Assembly (NCBI RefSeq): GCF_000190595.1
Contig: NC_015167.1
Location: 1,725,501-1,789,500, forward strand
DNA length: 64,000 nucleotides
Source of the DNA: Cellulophaga lytica DSM 7489
GTDB lineage: Bacteria; Bacteroidota; Bacteroidia; Flavobacteriales; Flavobacteriaceae
Direction of reading: 5' to 3'
Each line of letters opens with the position of its first letter. Positions within the stretch are counted from its first letter, which is position 1. Below, piece after piece: positions 49,206 to 58,538 of the stretch. The notes below the pieces were generated by a model, which was given only the letters and a program-made list of their open reading frames with translations, did not search any database and had not been told where the DNA came from. The position numbers were made by a program, and so were the translations under genes.

Positions 49206-49391
49206 ATGAAAAAGATAGCATATTTTGCAGTATTTGCATTTGCACTAGGTACAGTATTAACTAGTTGTAGAGACACTAAAACTACAGGAGAAAAAATTGA
49301 AGACGGAGTAGAAGAAGTTGGAGACGGAATTGAAGAAGGAGTAGAGGAAGTTGGAGATGAGATAGATGATGCCGTAGACGATAACGAATAA
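49206..49391 (+). CDS. Small acidic lipoprotein with internal repeat
   Basis: A 61-residue protein with a lipobox LGTVLTSCRD (Cys21). The mature 41 residues are almost entirely Glu, Asp, Gly, Val and Ile in a heptad-like repeat (EDGVEEVGDGIEEGVEEVGD), giving a highly acidic amphipathic helix. The layout recalls entericidin-like small lipoproteins. Co-directional with the DUF1328 gene and with a terminator after it; likely part of the same stress-response group. Confidence 0.75.
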   Translation: MKKIAYFAVFAFALGTVLTSCRDTKTTGEKIEDGVEEVGDGIEEGVEEVGDEIDDAVDDNE

Positions 49392-49415
49392 CTAAAATTA
49401 ACATAATTTTAGTAC

Positions 49416-49445
49416 AAAAAGACAACGTTAGTGTTGTCTTTTTTT
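49416..49445 (+). terminator. Terminator after the small lipoprotein gene
   Basis: AAAAAGACAAC and GTTGTCTTTTT pair around a small loop, with the T-run following. Confidence 0.85.
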
Positions 49446-49485
49446 GGTGGTAACACCGTATATTTAATAATTAAAACATAAAACA

Positions 49486-49956
49486 ATGAAAAAGATATTA
49501 AGTTTATTTTCAATTTTAGCTCTTACTGTATGTAGTTTACAAGCGCAATCTATTGCAGACAACGCTATAGGATTACGTATTGGTGATAATGATGGTTTTG
49601 GTGGAGAAATATCTTACCAGCGCTATTTATCTGAAAATAATAGATTAGAATTTGATTTAGGATGGAGAGATTCTAATGATGTAGATGCTTTTAAACTAGT
49701 TGGTTTGTACCAATGGGTTATGCCTTTAGATGGTAATTTTAACTGGTTTGTTGGTGCTGGTGCAGGTATTGGATCTTTTGATGCTGGTGAAAATGATGGT
49801 ACTTTTGCTTTGGTAGCTGGTGATATAGGTATTGAATATAATTTTGATTTTCCTTTAATTTTATCACTAGATATGAGACCAGAATTAGGATTTAATGATG
49901 ACTATTCTGATGATTTAGATTTAGATATAGCATTAGGTATTAGATACCAGTTTTAA
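49486..49956 (+). CDS. Small outer-membrane beta-barrel-like protein
   Basis: A 156-residue protein with a signal peptide (cleavage near residue 20, after LQAQ). The mature part shows alternating hydrophobic strands, glycine-rich turns and a terminal phenylalanine (LGIRYQF), as expected for a small outer-membrane beta-barrel: GGEISYQRYLSENNRLEFDL, then WFVGAGAGIGSF and DIGIEYNFDFPLILSL. Its acidic DDYSDDLDLD segment is a likely periplasmic turn or loop. Between a terminator on each side, so it has its own promoter. Function unknown. Confidence 0.75.
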   Translation: MKKILSLFSILALTVCSLQAQSIADNAIGLRIGDNDGFGGEISYQRYLSENNRLEFDLGWRDSNDVDAFKLVGLYQWVMPLDGNFNWFVGAGAGIGSFDAGENDGTFALVAGDIGIEYNFDFPLILSLDMRPELGFNDDYSDDLDLDIALGIRYQF

Positions 49957-49977
49957 CAAAAACTGATAATAACACAC

Positions 49978-50015
49978 AAAAAGGGGAGGCAATTAAATTT
50001 TGCCTCCCCTTTTTT
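49978..50015. terminator. Bidirectional terminator
   Basis: A perfect 15-base stem (AAAAAGGGGAGGCAA) around a loop of about seven bases, flanked by A- and T-runs; it separates the barrel gene from the minus-strand ALDH gene, whose stop is only two bases away. Confidence 0.9.
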
Positions 50016-50017
50016 AG

Positions 50018-51385
50018 TTAGAATAAATGCTTTACTTTTTCTACTAATTTTAGTGGTAAATTATACGGCGGATACCTCAAAGGAGCCTCTAACCAATTGG
50101 CTCTTTTTATAATGGCTTTTTGGTGCGTAAAAGTATCAAAAGAAGTTTTACCATGATAGGCGCCAATACCACTAGAACCTACGCCACCAAACGGTAGTTT
50201 TTTATTGGTTATATGTATAACAGTGTCGTTAATTGCACCACCACCAAAACTGTATTTGGTTATTATTTTTTGTTGAAATTTTCTGTTTGTAGAAAATACA
50301 TACGTAGCAAGGGGCTTACCATAGTTTAAAACATATTTTTGTATATCTTCTTCTGTAGTATATGCAATAATTGGTAAAATAGGGCCAAAAATTTCACCTT
50401 GCATTAATTTGCTATCTAAACTAGGTTCGTTTACAAGCGTAGGGGCCATATAATTATCTTTGGCATTTGTTTGTCCACCAAAAATAATTTCTTGTCCCTC
50501 TAGTAAATCATTTAAGTTGTTAAAGTGGTTTTTACTTACTGTACGTGCATAATCACTAGAGTCTTCTATGTTTTTACCATAAGAGTCTTCTATGCTTTTT
50601 TGTAAAGCTATTATTAATTTATCTTTTACATCTTTATGTACTAAAATGTAGTCTGTAGCAATACAGGTTTGTCCGGCATTTAAAAATTTACCCCAAACTA
50701 TACGTTTAGCAGCTAGTTTTATGTTGGCGGTAGTATCTACTATAGCTGGGTTTTTTCCGCCAAGTTCTAGGGTAATAGGTGTTAAGTGTTCAGCTGCGTT
50801 TTTGTAAAATATTTTTCCTACTTTGGTACTTCCCGTAAAAAAAATATAATCCCATTTTTGGGCTAGTAAGTTTTTAGAGACTTCTACGCCACCTTCTACA
50901 ACAGCAACATAGGCATCACTAAAAACAGCAGTTATAATTTCTACTATTATTTTTGATGTATTTGGAGTAATTTCTGATGGTTTAATAACAGCAGTATTAC
51001 CAGCTGCAATAGCACCAATTAAGGGTGCAATTGCTAATTGAAAAGGGTAGTTCCAAGGAGCAACAATAAGCACAGTGCCATAAGGCTCTTTATACAACCA
51101 ATCTGACGAAGGAAAATTTAATAATGCACCAGAAACTTTTTCTGGTCTAGCCCACTTTTTAAGATGCTTAATAACGTAGTTAAGTTCTGCTAGTACAAAT
51201 TGAGTTTCTGCAGCCATAGACTCAAACCTAGGTTTTTTAAAATCTGCATAAATAGCATCACAAATGTCTGCTTCCCTTTTGGTAATTTCTTGCTTAAGTT
51301 TTATTAAAGCTTGTTTACGGTAAGTTATATTTTTAGTTTGCTGCGACTTAAAAAACGTTTGTTGCTTTTGTAGTATCTCCATCAT
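50018..51385 (-). CDS. Aldehyde dehydrogenase (long-chain/medium-chain type)
   Basis: I use the first ATG (51385); the longer frame begins with TTG. The 455-residue enzyme has LELGGKNPAIV with the catalytic glutamate, NAGQTCIATDYIL with the nucleophilic cysteine (residue 241), and the end signature LPFGGVGSSGIGAYHG. This arrangement, with the C-terminal stretch that follows, fits the group that includes fatty-aldehyde dehydrogenases and the YwdH-like proteins. It would oxidise or reduce apolar aldehydes. Convergent with the barrel gene. Confidence 0.92.
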   Translation of the reverse strand: MMEILQKQQTFFKSQQTKNITYRKQALIKLKQEITKREADICDAIYADFKKPRFESMAAETQFVLAELNYVIKHLKKWARPEKVSGALLNFPSSDWLYKEPYGTVLIVAPWNYPFQLAIAPLIGAIAAGNTAVIKPSEITPNTSKIIVEIITAVFSDAYVAVVEGGVEVSKNLLAQKWDYIFFTGSTKVGKIFYKNAAEHLTPITLELGGKNPAIVDTTANIKLAAKRIVWGKFLNAGQTCIATDYILVHKDVKDKLIIALQKSIEDSYGKNIEDSSDYARTVSKNHFNNLNDLLEGQEIIFGGQTNAKDNYMAPTLVNEPSLDSKLMQGEIFGPILPIIAYTTEEDIQKYVLNYGKPLATYVFSTNRKFQQKIITKYSFGGGAINDTVIHITNKKLPFGGVGSSGIGAYHGKTSFDTFTHQKAIIKRANWLEAPLRYPPYNLPLKLVEKVKHLF

Positions 51386-51428
51386 AGTATGCAAGATACC
51401 AAAAAAAGAGCTTTGTAATTTAACTAAA

Positions 51429-53057
51429 CTAGTTGTTTAGAGTATTTGTAGTTTCTAAATCTTTGTCTTTAAAATTTTCATTAGCAAGCTCTAACACTTT
51501 TAGTAGCATTGGGTCTGATTTACTTTTGATTTTGGCATAAGCATTGGCATCAAAAAGTTGGTCTGCTAAAGTGGCTTTTAAGTATCTTTTTAAACTAGTT
51601 TCATACTTGTAAAAATCTAAAGAGATATTATTTTTTTTGGCATATGTAATAAACTCTACAAACAAGTTTTCATCAACCTTAAAATCTCTAATAAATTCAT
51701 CACGGGTAAACATATCATATTTAGACCTGTCTTTGTCTAAATGTTCAAAAGTAAAGTATGATAAAAATCCATAACTATCTAAATCTATAATAGCCTCTTG
51801 CTCATTATCACCTATTGGCACAAACTCATCTGGTATAATGCCACCACCGCCATAAACAGTTTTACCTTTTGGAGTAGTGTATTTTAATGAATCTGCTACT
51901 TTAATACTATCTGCTTCACGCATTTCTCCGTTAGCATAACGCTTCATTAGCTCTTGGTAATAATCTACATTACCTTTTTTATAATCGCGTTGTATAGATC
52001 TTCCTGTTGGTGTATAATATCTAGATATTGTTAGGCGTACAGCAGAGCCATCTCCTAAATCCATTTCTCTTTGTACTAGTCCTTTGCCAAAAGAACGTCT
52101 TCCTACAATTGTACCTACATCATTATCTTGCAATGCACCAGCAACAATTTCACTAGCAGAAGCAGAGCGCTCATTAATTAGTACATAAACAGGCTTGTCT
52201 TCAAAACTACCTTTGTCTGTAGCGTATGCATTTTCAATTTTACCTTTTTTGTTTTTAGTAAATAAAATAAGTTTACCATCTTTTAAAAACTCATCTGCCA
52301 TTTGTTCTGCAATACCTAAGTAACCACCAGGGTTGTCTCTTAAATCTAAGGTGAGTTTTGTGGCTCCTTGTTTTTGCAACGCTTTTAAAGCTGTTTTAAA
52401 TTCTTTATAGGTAGACTCTGCAAACCTATTTACTTTTATGTAACCAATGTCATTAGTTAGCATATAATAACTGTCTACACTTTTTAATGGTATGGTATTT
52501 CTTTTAACCGTTACTGTAAATGTGCGATTTTCTTTTTTACGGTAAACTTCTAAATCTATGGTAGAGCCTTTTTTGCCTTTTAATTGCTCTACAACACTAC
52601 CACTAGGTAATTTTTTGCCAAACAATTCTTCTCCGTTAGCTCTTAAAATACGATCTCCACCTTCTATTCCTTTGTTATAACTAGGGCCATTTTCTACTGT
52701 TTTTATAACAGAAATAGTGTCTTGGTACATATAAAAATTTATACCAATACCTACAAAGTCACCTTTCATACTTTCAGAGACTTCTGCCATTTCTTTTTTA
52801 GGAATATAAACAGAGTGTGGGTCTAATTTGCCTAAAATATTATTTACGGTAACATCTACAATACTATCTGTATTAACATCGTCTACATACTCATAATCTA
52901 TGTAGTCTATAAGCCTGTTAAGTTTGTCTTTTTTAGAGTTTGTAGTAAAAAGACGCTCTGGTGAGTCGTTAAAGTTTAACTTACCACCAAGTAAAATGCC
53001 TAGTGCTAAAGCTGCAGCAATTAAAACGGGCCATATGTAATACATTTTATTTTTCAT
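51429..53057 (-). CDS. S41 family carboxyl-terminal processing protease
   Basis: A 542-residue periplasmic protease with an N-terminal signal anchor (about 6-24), a PDZ domain (about 95-180) with VGIGINF, and the tail-specific protease core. The catalytic serine is in NERSASASEIVAGAL (Ser300), with the catalytic lysine 25 residues on in RSFGKGLVQ (Lys325). The remaining 150 residues form the C-terminal helical domain. Family members trim C-termini of exported proteins. Its gene follows the dCMP deaminase with 8 bases between, a pairing common in this phylum. Confidence 0.95.
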   Translation of the reverse strand: MKNKMYYIWPVLIAAALALGILLGGKLNFNDSPERLFTTNSKKDKLNRLIDYIDYEYVDDVNTDSIVDVTVNNILGKLDPHSVYIPKKEMAEVSESMKGDFVGIGINFYMYQDTISVIKTVENGPSYNKGIEGGDRILRANGEELFGKKLPSGSVVEQLKGKKGSTIDLEVYRKKENRTFTVTVKRNTIPLKSVDSYYMLTNDIGYIKVNRFAESTYKEFKTALKALQKQGATKLTLDLRDNPGGYLGIAEQMADEFLKDGKLILFTKNKKGKIENAYATDKGSFEDKPVYVLINERSASASEIVAGALQDNDVGTIVGRRSFGKGLVQREMDLGDGSAVRLTISRYYTPTGRSIQRDYKKGNVDYYQELMKRYANGEMREADSIKVADSLKYTTPKGKTVYGGGGIIPDEFVPIGDNEQEAIIDLDSYGFLSYFTFEHLDKDRSKYDMFTRDEFIRDFKVDENLFVEFITYAKKNNISLDFYKYETSLKRYLKATLADQLFDANAYAKIKSKSDPMLLKVLELANENFKDKDLETTNTLNN

Positions 53058-53065
53058 TGCAGCTT

Positions 53066-53488
53066 TTACAGGGGTAAATGGGTTAGTTTTATGCCAGCTT
53101 TTTCTAGAAATTTTAAACCAGAATCATCTTTATATGCATTTTGGTATACCACACGTACTATGCCAGACTGGTGTATTAGCTTGCTACATTCTTTACACGG
53201 AGACAACGTTATGTATAAAGTTGCCCCTGTACAAGATTGTGTAGAAGATGCTACTTTAGATATTGCATTAGCTTCTGCATGTAAAACATACCATTTTGTG
53301 TAGCCTTCTTCATCTTCACAAATATTTTCAAAACCAGTTGGGGTACCATTGTATCCGTCAGAAATTATCATTCTATCTTTTACAATTATGGCACCAACTT
53401 GCTTACGTTTACAGTATGATAATTTGCCCCATTCTTGAGCCATACGTAAGTAAGCTTCATCGTATTTTCTTTGTTTACTGTCTTTCAT
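53066..53488 (-). CDS. dCMP deaminase family protein
   Basis: The start is taken at ATG 53488 (MKDSKQRKYDEAYLRM); the longer frame begins with GTG. The 140-residue enzyme has the zinc-deaminase motifs LHAEANAISK (histidine ligand and catalytic glutamate) and SPCKECSKLI (two cysteine ligands), plus YCKRKQVGAIIVKD. It converts dCMP to dUMP in thymidylate synthesis; a ComE-type role is possible by family. Middle gene of a run from HupE/UreJ-like to the S41 protease. Confidence 0.92.
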   Translation of the reverse strand: MKDSKQRKYDEAYLRMAQEWGKLSYCKRKQVGAIIVKDRMIISDGYNGTPTGFENICEDEEGYTKWYVLHAEANAISKVASSTQSCTGATLYITLSPCKECSKLIHQSGIVRVVYQNAYKDDSGLKFLEKAGIKLTHLPL

Positions 53489-53566
53489 TTTTATTGTAAT
53501 GGCCACAAGATACAGGCTTTAGCTAACGCACACAATCAATAAAGGATAATTTTAACACAATACCTT

Positions 53567-54151
53567 TTAGTAAGGAAACGTATCTAATAGCATTGGTATT
53601 GTAATAGCTAACACAATTACAGATGCAATTATAGCATATAACCATTGTTTTACTTTACATAAGTTTACAACTACAAAAGTTAATGCTAGCGCTAAAATTA
53701 GTATTAGTATCTGAGACATTTCTATACCAGTTGCAAACCCAAGTAGTGGTGTAAACTTATTATCTTCTTCTGCCATTAGCATTTTAAAATAATTAGAAAA
53801 TCCAAAACCGTGCACTAATCCAAAAAATGCCGTAGCTATAACGTGTAATTTTACAGAGGCTAAGGTTTGCTTGTTTTTTGCAGCGTAGATATTAAATAAT
53901 GCAGTAATAAATATAGTTACAGGAATTAAAAACTCTATTAAACTTACGTCTGGTGTTACATAACCGTAGCTAGATAAGCCTAAAGAAAAACAATGTGCAA
54001 CTGTAAATACGGTAGCTAAAAGCAATACATTTTTCCAGTCTTTAAATGAAAAAGGAATAGCCAAAGCGGTTAAAAATAAAATATGATCATAAGCACTAAG
54101 GTCTAATACGTGCTCTAGCCCTAAACCAATATAAAATAAAAACTGTTCCAT
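53567..54151 (-). CDS. HupE/UreJ-family membrane protein
   Basis: A 194-residue membrane protein with about six segments. The N-terminal GLEHVLDLSAYDHILFLTAL and the internal LVHGFGFSNYF are the histidine- and aspartate-bearing motifs of HupE/UreJ-type secondary nickel or cobalt transporters; the variant here matches the HupE/UreJ_2 group. No urease or hydrogenase is nearby, so metal identity is open. Next to a dCMP deaminase and an S41 protease on the same strand. Confidence 0.85.
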   Translation of the reverse strand: MEQFLFYIGLGLEHVLDLSAYDHILFLTALAIPFSFKDWKNVLLLATVFTVAHCFSLGLSSYGYVTPDVSLIEFLIPVTIFITALFNIYAAKNKQTLASVKLHVIATAFFGLVHGFGFSNYFKMLMAEEDNKFTPLLGFATGIEMSQILILILALALTFVVVNLCKVKQWLYAIIASVIVLAITIPMLLDTFPY

Positions 54152-54181
54152 AAATTATGTATAAATAATAATTAAAATTTG

Positions 54182-54925
54182 TTAGCTAATACCGCGTTCC
54201 TTCTGTATAGTTTCATAGGCTTTTTGTACCTCTTTAAACTTTTCTTCTGCTCCTTTTTTTATTGCTTCGTTTTGGGTAACAACCTTATCTGGGTGGTATT
54301 TTTTAGCCATAGATCTATAGGCTTTTTTAACCTCGTCATCTGTAGCGCTTTTGTCAATCTCTAATATTTTATAGGCAGTATCTGCAGATGCTACAAACAT
54401 TGCTTTTACGCTTTCATAATCTCTTTTGCCTAGTTTAAAGTAGGCTGCAATATCTCTAATAACTTCTACCTCTGCAGCGGTTACAGAACCATCGGCCTGT
54501 GCAATGCCAAATAAAAAATGTACTAACTGCAACCTAACTTCATAACGTACACGTTGATTTAGGTAATAGCAAATACGTTTTGCAGAAATTTCGTGTTTTT
54601 TGTTTACCTCATTAAAGGTTCTAAAAATAGCGTTAGCTTTTTCTTTTCCGTAGGTCTGTACAAAATATTGGCGTACGTAATCCAACTCGGTTTTACTTAC
54701 TTTGCCATCTGCTTTAATAACTATAGAGCAGAGAGATATTAATTGCATTTCAAAATCTGCAGGAGACACACTTTGGCGAGTCATATCATTAAATACGGAA
54801 CCTCTACTTTTATTGGCCTTGCTACCCACAAGATTGTCTAAAAGGCTACCAATAAAAAAACCAGCAATACCACCAGGAATTTTATAAAATACACTGCCTA
54901 GTATTGCAAATAACCATTTTAACAT
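54182..54925 (-). CDS. TerB and DnaJ domain protein (DjlA-like)
   Basis: I use ATG 54925, since the longer frame starts with TTG. The 247-residue protein has a membrane-associated N-terminus ([10 protein letters not shown]...[20 protein letters not shown]), a TerB-like helical domain (about 50-155, [39 protein letters not shown]), and a C-terminal J domain (about 182-245) with [20 protein letters not shown] and HPD in KKYHPDKVV. DjlA-type proteins recruit DnaK to the membrane. No dnaK is here. Confidence 0.9.
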   Translation of the reverse strand: MLKWLFAILGSVFYKIPGGIAGFFIGSLLDNLVGSKANKSRGSVFNDMTRQSVSPADFEMQLISLCSIVIKADGKVSKTELDYVRQYFVQTYGKEKANAIFRTFNEVNKKHEISAKRICYYLNQRVRYEVRLQLVHFLFGIAQADGSVTAAEVEVIRDIAAYFKLGKRDYESVKAMFVASADTAYKILEIDKSATDDEVKKAYRSMAKKYHPDKVVTQNEAIKKGAEEKFKEVQKAYETIQKERGIS

Positions 54926-54982
54926 ACTTTTTTCTAAAAATTTTTTCAAAGATAAACGTTAAGATTAAATGAAAAGTTAAGG

Positions 54983-55016
54983 TTTGTAGAAAAATGCGAC
55001 AAATTGGTTACTTTTG
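54983..55016 (+). promoter_or_regulatory. Promoter of the bacilliredoxin gene
   Basis: TTTG (54983-54986), a 22-base spacer and TACTTTTG (55009-55016) match both boxes of the Bacteroidota promoter. It would give a leader of about 25 bases before the ATG at 55050. Confidence 0.55.
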
Positions 55017-55049
55017 TAGAACGCTTATTAACATAAAAAATAAAAATAT

Positions 55050-55460
55050 ATGTACCCAGCAGAATTAGTAAAACCAATGAGAGAGGATTTAACCTCTGTA
55101 GGTTTTGAAGAATTATTCACAGCAGAAGCTGTAGAAAAAGCAATAAATGCAGAAGGTACTACTTTGGTAGTGGTTAACTCTGTTTGTGGTTGTGCTGCTG
55201 CTAATGCAAGACCAGGCGCAAAAATGAGCTTATTAAACGATAAAAAACCAAGTAATACGGTTACCGTTTTTGCAGGTGTAGACACAGAAGCAGTTAATGC
55301 AGCAAGAGGACTAATGGTTCCTTTTCCTCCTTCTTCTCCAAGTATGGCATTATTTAAAAACGGAGAATTAGTGCATATGATAGAACGCCACCATATTGAA
55401 GGTAGACCAGCTGAAATGATTGCTGAAAACTTAAAAGAAGCATACAACGAATTCTGTTAA
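55050..55460 (+). CDS. BrxA/BrxB family bacilliredoxin
   Basis: A 136-residue thioredoxin-fold protein with the characteristic CGC motif in VVNSVCGCAAANARPGA (Cys46 and Cys48). Bacilliredoxins remove bacillithiol from mixed disulfides on proteins after oxidative stress; in Bacteroidota the same proteins are found where bacillithiol synthesis genes (not in this window) are present. It is preceded by a good promoter and followed by a strong terminator, so it is a single-gene unit. Confidence 0.93.
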   Translation: MYPAELVKPMREDLTSVGFEELFTAEAVEKAINAEGTTLVVVNSVCGCAAANARPGAKMSLLNDKKPSNTVTVFAGVDTEAVNAARGLMVPFPPSSPSMALFKNGELVHMIERHHIEGRPAEMIAENLKEAYNEFC

Positions 55461-55482
55461 TTAATAGAATTTAAATTATCTT

Positions 55483-55515
55483 AAAAAACCGCTCTAAACA
55501 AGGAGCGGTTTTTTT
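55483..55515 (+). terminator. Terminator after the bacilliredoxin gene
   Basis: AAAAAACCGCTC pairs with GAGCGGTTTTTT across an 8-base loop, ending in a T-run. Confidence 0.88.
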
Positions 55516-55526
55516 ATTTTTGTAGC

Positions 55527-56264
55527 ATGCAAAAACTTATATCATATCCGTTAACGGCATTGTATTTTTTATTTTTTGGACTTTCATTAGTCGTTTTTCA
55601 TCCTATACAATGGGTTTGTTACAATGTATTTGGCTACACTGCTCATAAAAAAAGCGTTAGTCTTTTAAACTGGTTTTTAATGCGTAGTACACACTTTTTA
55701 GGTACGCGTTATTCGTTTAAAAAAGAGACCAAAATACCTACAGATAGGCCTATTATATTTGTAGCAAACCACCAGAGTATGAACGATATTCCGCCACTTA
55801 TTTGGTTCTTTAGAAAAAATCATCCAAAGTTTGTAAGCAAAAAAGAGTTGGGTAAAGGCATACCAAGTGTATCTTATAATTTAAGGCACGGAGGTTCTGT
55901 TTTAATAGACCGCAAAGATGCTAGGCAAGCACTTACAGAAATTGCAAAACTTGGTAAATACATAGAAAAACACAATCGTAGTGCAGTAATTTTTCCAGAA
56001 GGTACCAGAAGTAGAACAGGGCACCCTAAACGGTTTCAGCCAATGGGACTTAAAATTCTTATGAAAAATGCACCATCAGCCTTAATTGTTCCTATAAGCA
56101 TTAACAATTCTTGGAAACTTTTAAAATATGGGAAATATCCATATGGCTTAGGCAGTCATTTTACAATAGACGTACACGCACCTGTAGAAATAAAAGGTAA
56201 TGCAGATGATATAATTGCTCAAGTAGAACAAACAGTAACCGCTGGTGTAACTTCTTTTAAATGA
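55527..56264 (+). CDS. plsC: 1-acyl-sn-glycerol-3-phosphate acyltransferase
   Basis: A 245-residue membrane-bound acyltransferase: one N-terminal membrane segment (about 10-35), block I NHQSMND (His82 and Asp87, the HX4D catalytic pair), VLIDRKDA, and block III FPEGTRSRTG. It esterifies the second position of glycerol 3-phosphate in phospholipid synthesis. It overlaps the following HD-hydrolase gene by 4 bases (ATGA), so the pair is co-translated. The promoter is not obvious, since the start follows directly after the bacilliredoxin terminator. Confidence 0.92.
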   Translation: MQKLISYPLTALYFLFFGLSLVVFHPIQWVCYNVFGYTAHKKSVSLLNWFLMRSTHFLGTRYSFKKETKIPTDRPIIFVANHQSMNDIPPLIWFFRKNHPKFVSKKELGKGIPSVSYNLRHGGSVLIDRKDARQALTEIAKLGKYIEKHNRSAVIFPEGTRSRTGHPKRFQPMGLKILMKNAPSALIVPISINNSWKLLKYGKYPYGLGSHFTIDVHAPVEIKGNADDIIAQVEQTVTAGVTSFK

Positions 56265-56932
56265 TAAATTCTGATATAATAGCACAAACTAAAGTCTTTG
56301 TAAAAAAAACTTTAGAAGGTGCAGAAGGTGGCCATGATTGGTTTCATATAGAACGTGTGTATAACAACACAATGCTTTTGGCTAAAGATGAAGCTGTAAA
56401 CCAATTGGTAGTTGCTCTTGGGGCACTACTACATGATATAGCCGATGCTAAATTTTATAATGGCGATGAAACTGTTGGCCCTAAAATGGCAACAGATTTT
56501 TTAAGATCTATACAGGTTGATGAAAAAATTATAGATCACGTTGTAAAAATTATAGAAAACATTTCTTTTAAGAGTAGTTTAAAGGTTGATGATGCAACTA
56601 CAGCAAAACCTTTTACCTCTTTAGAACTACAAGTGGTGCAAGATGCAGATAGGTTAGATGCTATTGGTGCAATTGGTATTGCGCGTGCTTTTAATTATGG
56701 CGGATTTAAAAACAGGGAAATGTATAACCCTGAAATTGCTCCTAATTTAAATATGACCAAAGAGGAATATAAAAAATCTACAGCACCAACAATTAATCAT
56801 TTTTATGAAAAATTATTGCTCTTAAAAGATAAAATGAATACCAAAAGTGGTGCAAAGCTAGCAGAGCAAAGACATTTGTATATGATTGCATTTTTAGAGC
56901 AGTTTTATAACGAATGGAACGGTAAACTATAA
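56261..56932 (+). CDS. HD domain phosphohydrolase
   Basis: A 223-residue HD-type hydrolase: HDWFHIERVYNNT has the first histidine, LLHDIADAKF the HD pair (His58, Asp59), and VQDADRLDAIGAIGIARAF the distal aspartate of the YedJ/YpgQ-like group, which acts on nucleotides or related phosphates. The catalytic metal ligands are all present. It begins within the end of the plsC gene. Substrate not known. Confidence 0.92.
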   Translation: MINSDIIAQTKVFVKKTLEGAEGGHDWFHIERVYNNTMLLAKDEAVNQLVVALGALLHDIADAKFYNGDETVGPKMATDFLRSIQVDEKIIDHVVKIIENISFKSSLKVDDATTAKPFTSLELQVVQDADRLDAIGAIGIARAFNYGGFKNREMYNPEIAPNLNMTKEEYKKSTAPTINHFYEKLLLLKDKMNTKSGAKLAEQRHLYMIAFLEQFYNEWNGKL

Positions 56933-57038
56933 TAAGTTTTACTACAACGTTATAGTCCTTCTTTTAACATTTTTAGCAAAACAGTTGCTGGCTTTTTTTA
57001 TGTATCTTCAACCAGTAAACTATAAGCAACCTTAATTT

Positions 57039-58466
57039 ATGGAAAGAAGAAAATTTATAAAAAATGTGGCTGCATCTTCCGCTGCATTTTCTATTGTTCC
57101 AAGTTTTGTACTTGGTAAAAACCACGTGCCTCCTAGTGATACATTGTACATAGGAGCATTTGGAGTAGGAGGAAGAGGATCATCTGTTATTAAAGAACTT
57201 ACAGATACGGGTAAAGTTAAGTTTGTTACCCTTTGTGATGTAGACCAAAGAGGAGTTGCTGCCAGTCATAAATTACATCCTAAAGCAAAAAGATATAAAG
57301 ATTTTAGAGATGTGTATGATAAGCATTTAAATGAAATTGATGCTATTATGGTGGCAACACCAGACCATACACACGCTACCATAGCATTACCTTTTATGCG
57401 TGCAAAAAAACACGCGTATGTAGAAAAACCTCTGGCGCACAATATTGAAGAGGTAAGGTTAATGACTAAAGTAGCTAAAGAGAACGGAATTATTACCCAA
57501 ATGGGTAACCAAGGAGCATCTAGCCCTGGTAGTAGAACAGCTAAAGAGTGGATAGATGCTGGGGTAATTGGAGATGTTACTAAAGTAGATTGTTGGACCA
57601 ACAGACCTGTTTGGCCACAAGGTGTAAAAACACCAGCAGGCGGACACCCAATTCCTAAAGAGTTAGATTGGGATTTGTGGTTAGGGCCAGCAGCAATGAG
57701 AGATTATAACCCTGCTTATTTGCCATTTAAATGGCGTGGTTGGTGGGATTTTGGAACTGGAGCTTTAGGTGATATGGGCTGCCATATTATGGAAACTCCG
57801 TATAGTGTTTTAGGTTTAGGATCACCAACAGAAGCAGAAGCTAGTTGTACAACTACTTGGGTAGGAGATTTTGTAGAGGCAGATTACTCTAGCTCTTGTC
57901 CGCCTTCATCTGTAGTCCGTTTAAAAGTAGATGCGCCCAACCAAGGAAGTATAGACTTAAATTGGTATGATGGTGGAATTATGCCAGATATTCCTAGTGA
58001 ATTGGCAGATGGCGAAAAATTAGGAAACGGAGATGGTGGCGTAGTTTTTCACGGTACAAAAGGCATTATTGTAACAGATGTGTATTCTGCTAACCCTAGA
58101 TTGTTGCCAGCAGATGTTAATAGTATGTTTAACAAGCCAAAAGAAACATTACCAAGAATAAAGGGTGGTTCTGCAGGGCACCAGAATAACTGGGTAGAGG
58201 GTTGCTTAAATGGTACAGTAGCATCATCAGATTTTGTAACTAAAGCCGGACCATTAACCGAGGGTGTTCTTATGGGTAATTTAGCTATTAAAGCATACCA
58301 GTATAAAACATTAAAAGCGGGTAAAAAAGTAGGAGATTGGGATCCTTATAACTACCCTGGTAGACGTACCATAAAATGGGACGCTGCTAATATGAAGGTT
58401 ACAAATTTTGATATGGCTAACGAGTGGGTTTCTCGTGACTACAGAAAAGGATGGGAACTGAAATAA
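57039..58466 (+). CDS. Tat-exported Gfo/Idh/MocA family oxidoreductase
   Basis: A 475-residue protein with a twin-arginine signal (ERRKFIKNVAASSAAF, Arg3-Arg4) cleaved near residue 26. The Rossmann start IGAFGVGGRGSSVIKEL follows, then VATPDHTHATIALPFMRAKKHAYVEKPLAHN, the signature of the glucose-fructose oxidoreductase family, with the active-site lysine in EKP. The C-terminal part has DFGTGALGDMGCHIMETPY. It works in the periplasm on a sugar or polyol with tightly bound NADP, as do other Tat-exported members. Single gene with a strong terminator. Confidence 0.92.
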   Translation: MERRKFIKNVAASSAAFSIVPSFVLGKNHVPPSDTLYIGAFGVGGRGSSVIKELTDTGKVKFVTLCDVDQRGVAASHKLHPKAKRYKDFRDVYDKHLNEIDAIMVATPDHTHATIALPFMRAKKHAYVEKPLAHNIEEVRLMTKVAKENGIITQMGNQGASSPGSRTAKEWIDAGVIGDVTKVDCWTNRPVWPQGVKTPAGGHPIPKELDWDLWLGPAAMRDYNPAYLPFKWRGWWDFGTGALGDMGCHIMETPYSVLGLGSPTEAEASCTTTWVGDFVEADYSSSCPPSSVVRLKVDAPNQGSIDLNWYDGGIMPDIPSELADGEKLGNGDGGVVFHGTKGIIVTDVYSANPRLLPADVNSMFNKPKETLPRIKGGSAGHQNNWVEGCLNGTVASSDFVTKAGPLTEGVLMGNLAIKAYQYKTLKAGKKVGDWDPYNYPGRRTIKWDAANMKVTNFDMANEWVSRDYRKGWELK

Positions 58467-58483
58467 AAGTGTTTTAAAATATT

Positions 58484-58519
58484 AAAGGCGCTATTAGTAA
58501 ATGCTAATAGCGCCTTTTT
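58484..58519. terminator. Bidirectional terminator
   Basis: A perfect 14-base stem (AAAGGCGCTATTAG) with a 6-base loop and a T-run, between the oxidoreductase and the minus-strand DsbA-like gene. Confidence 0.88.
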
Positions 58520-58538
58520 ATTTGTTTGTAATTAAAAA

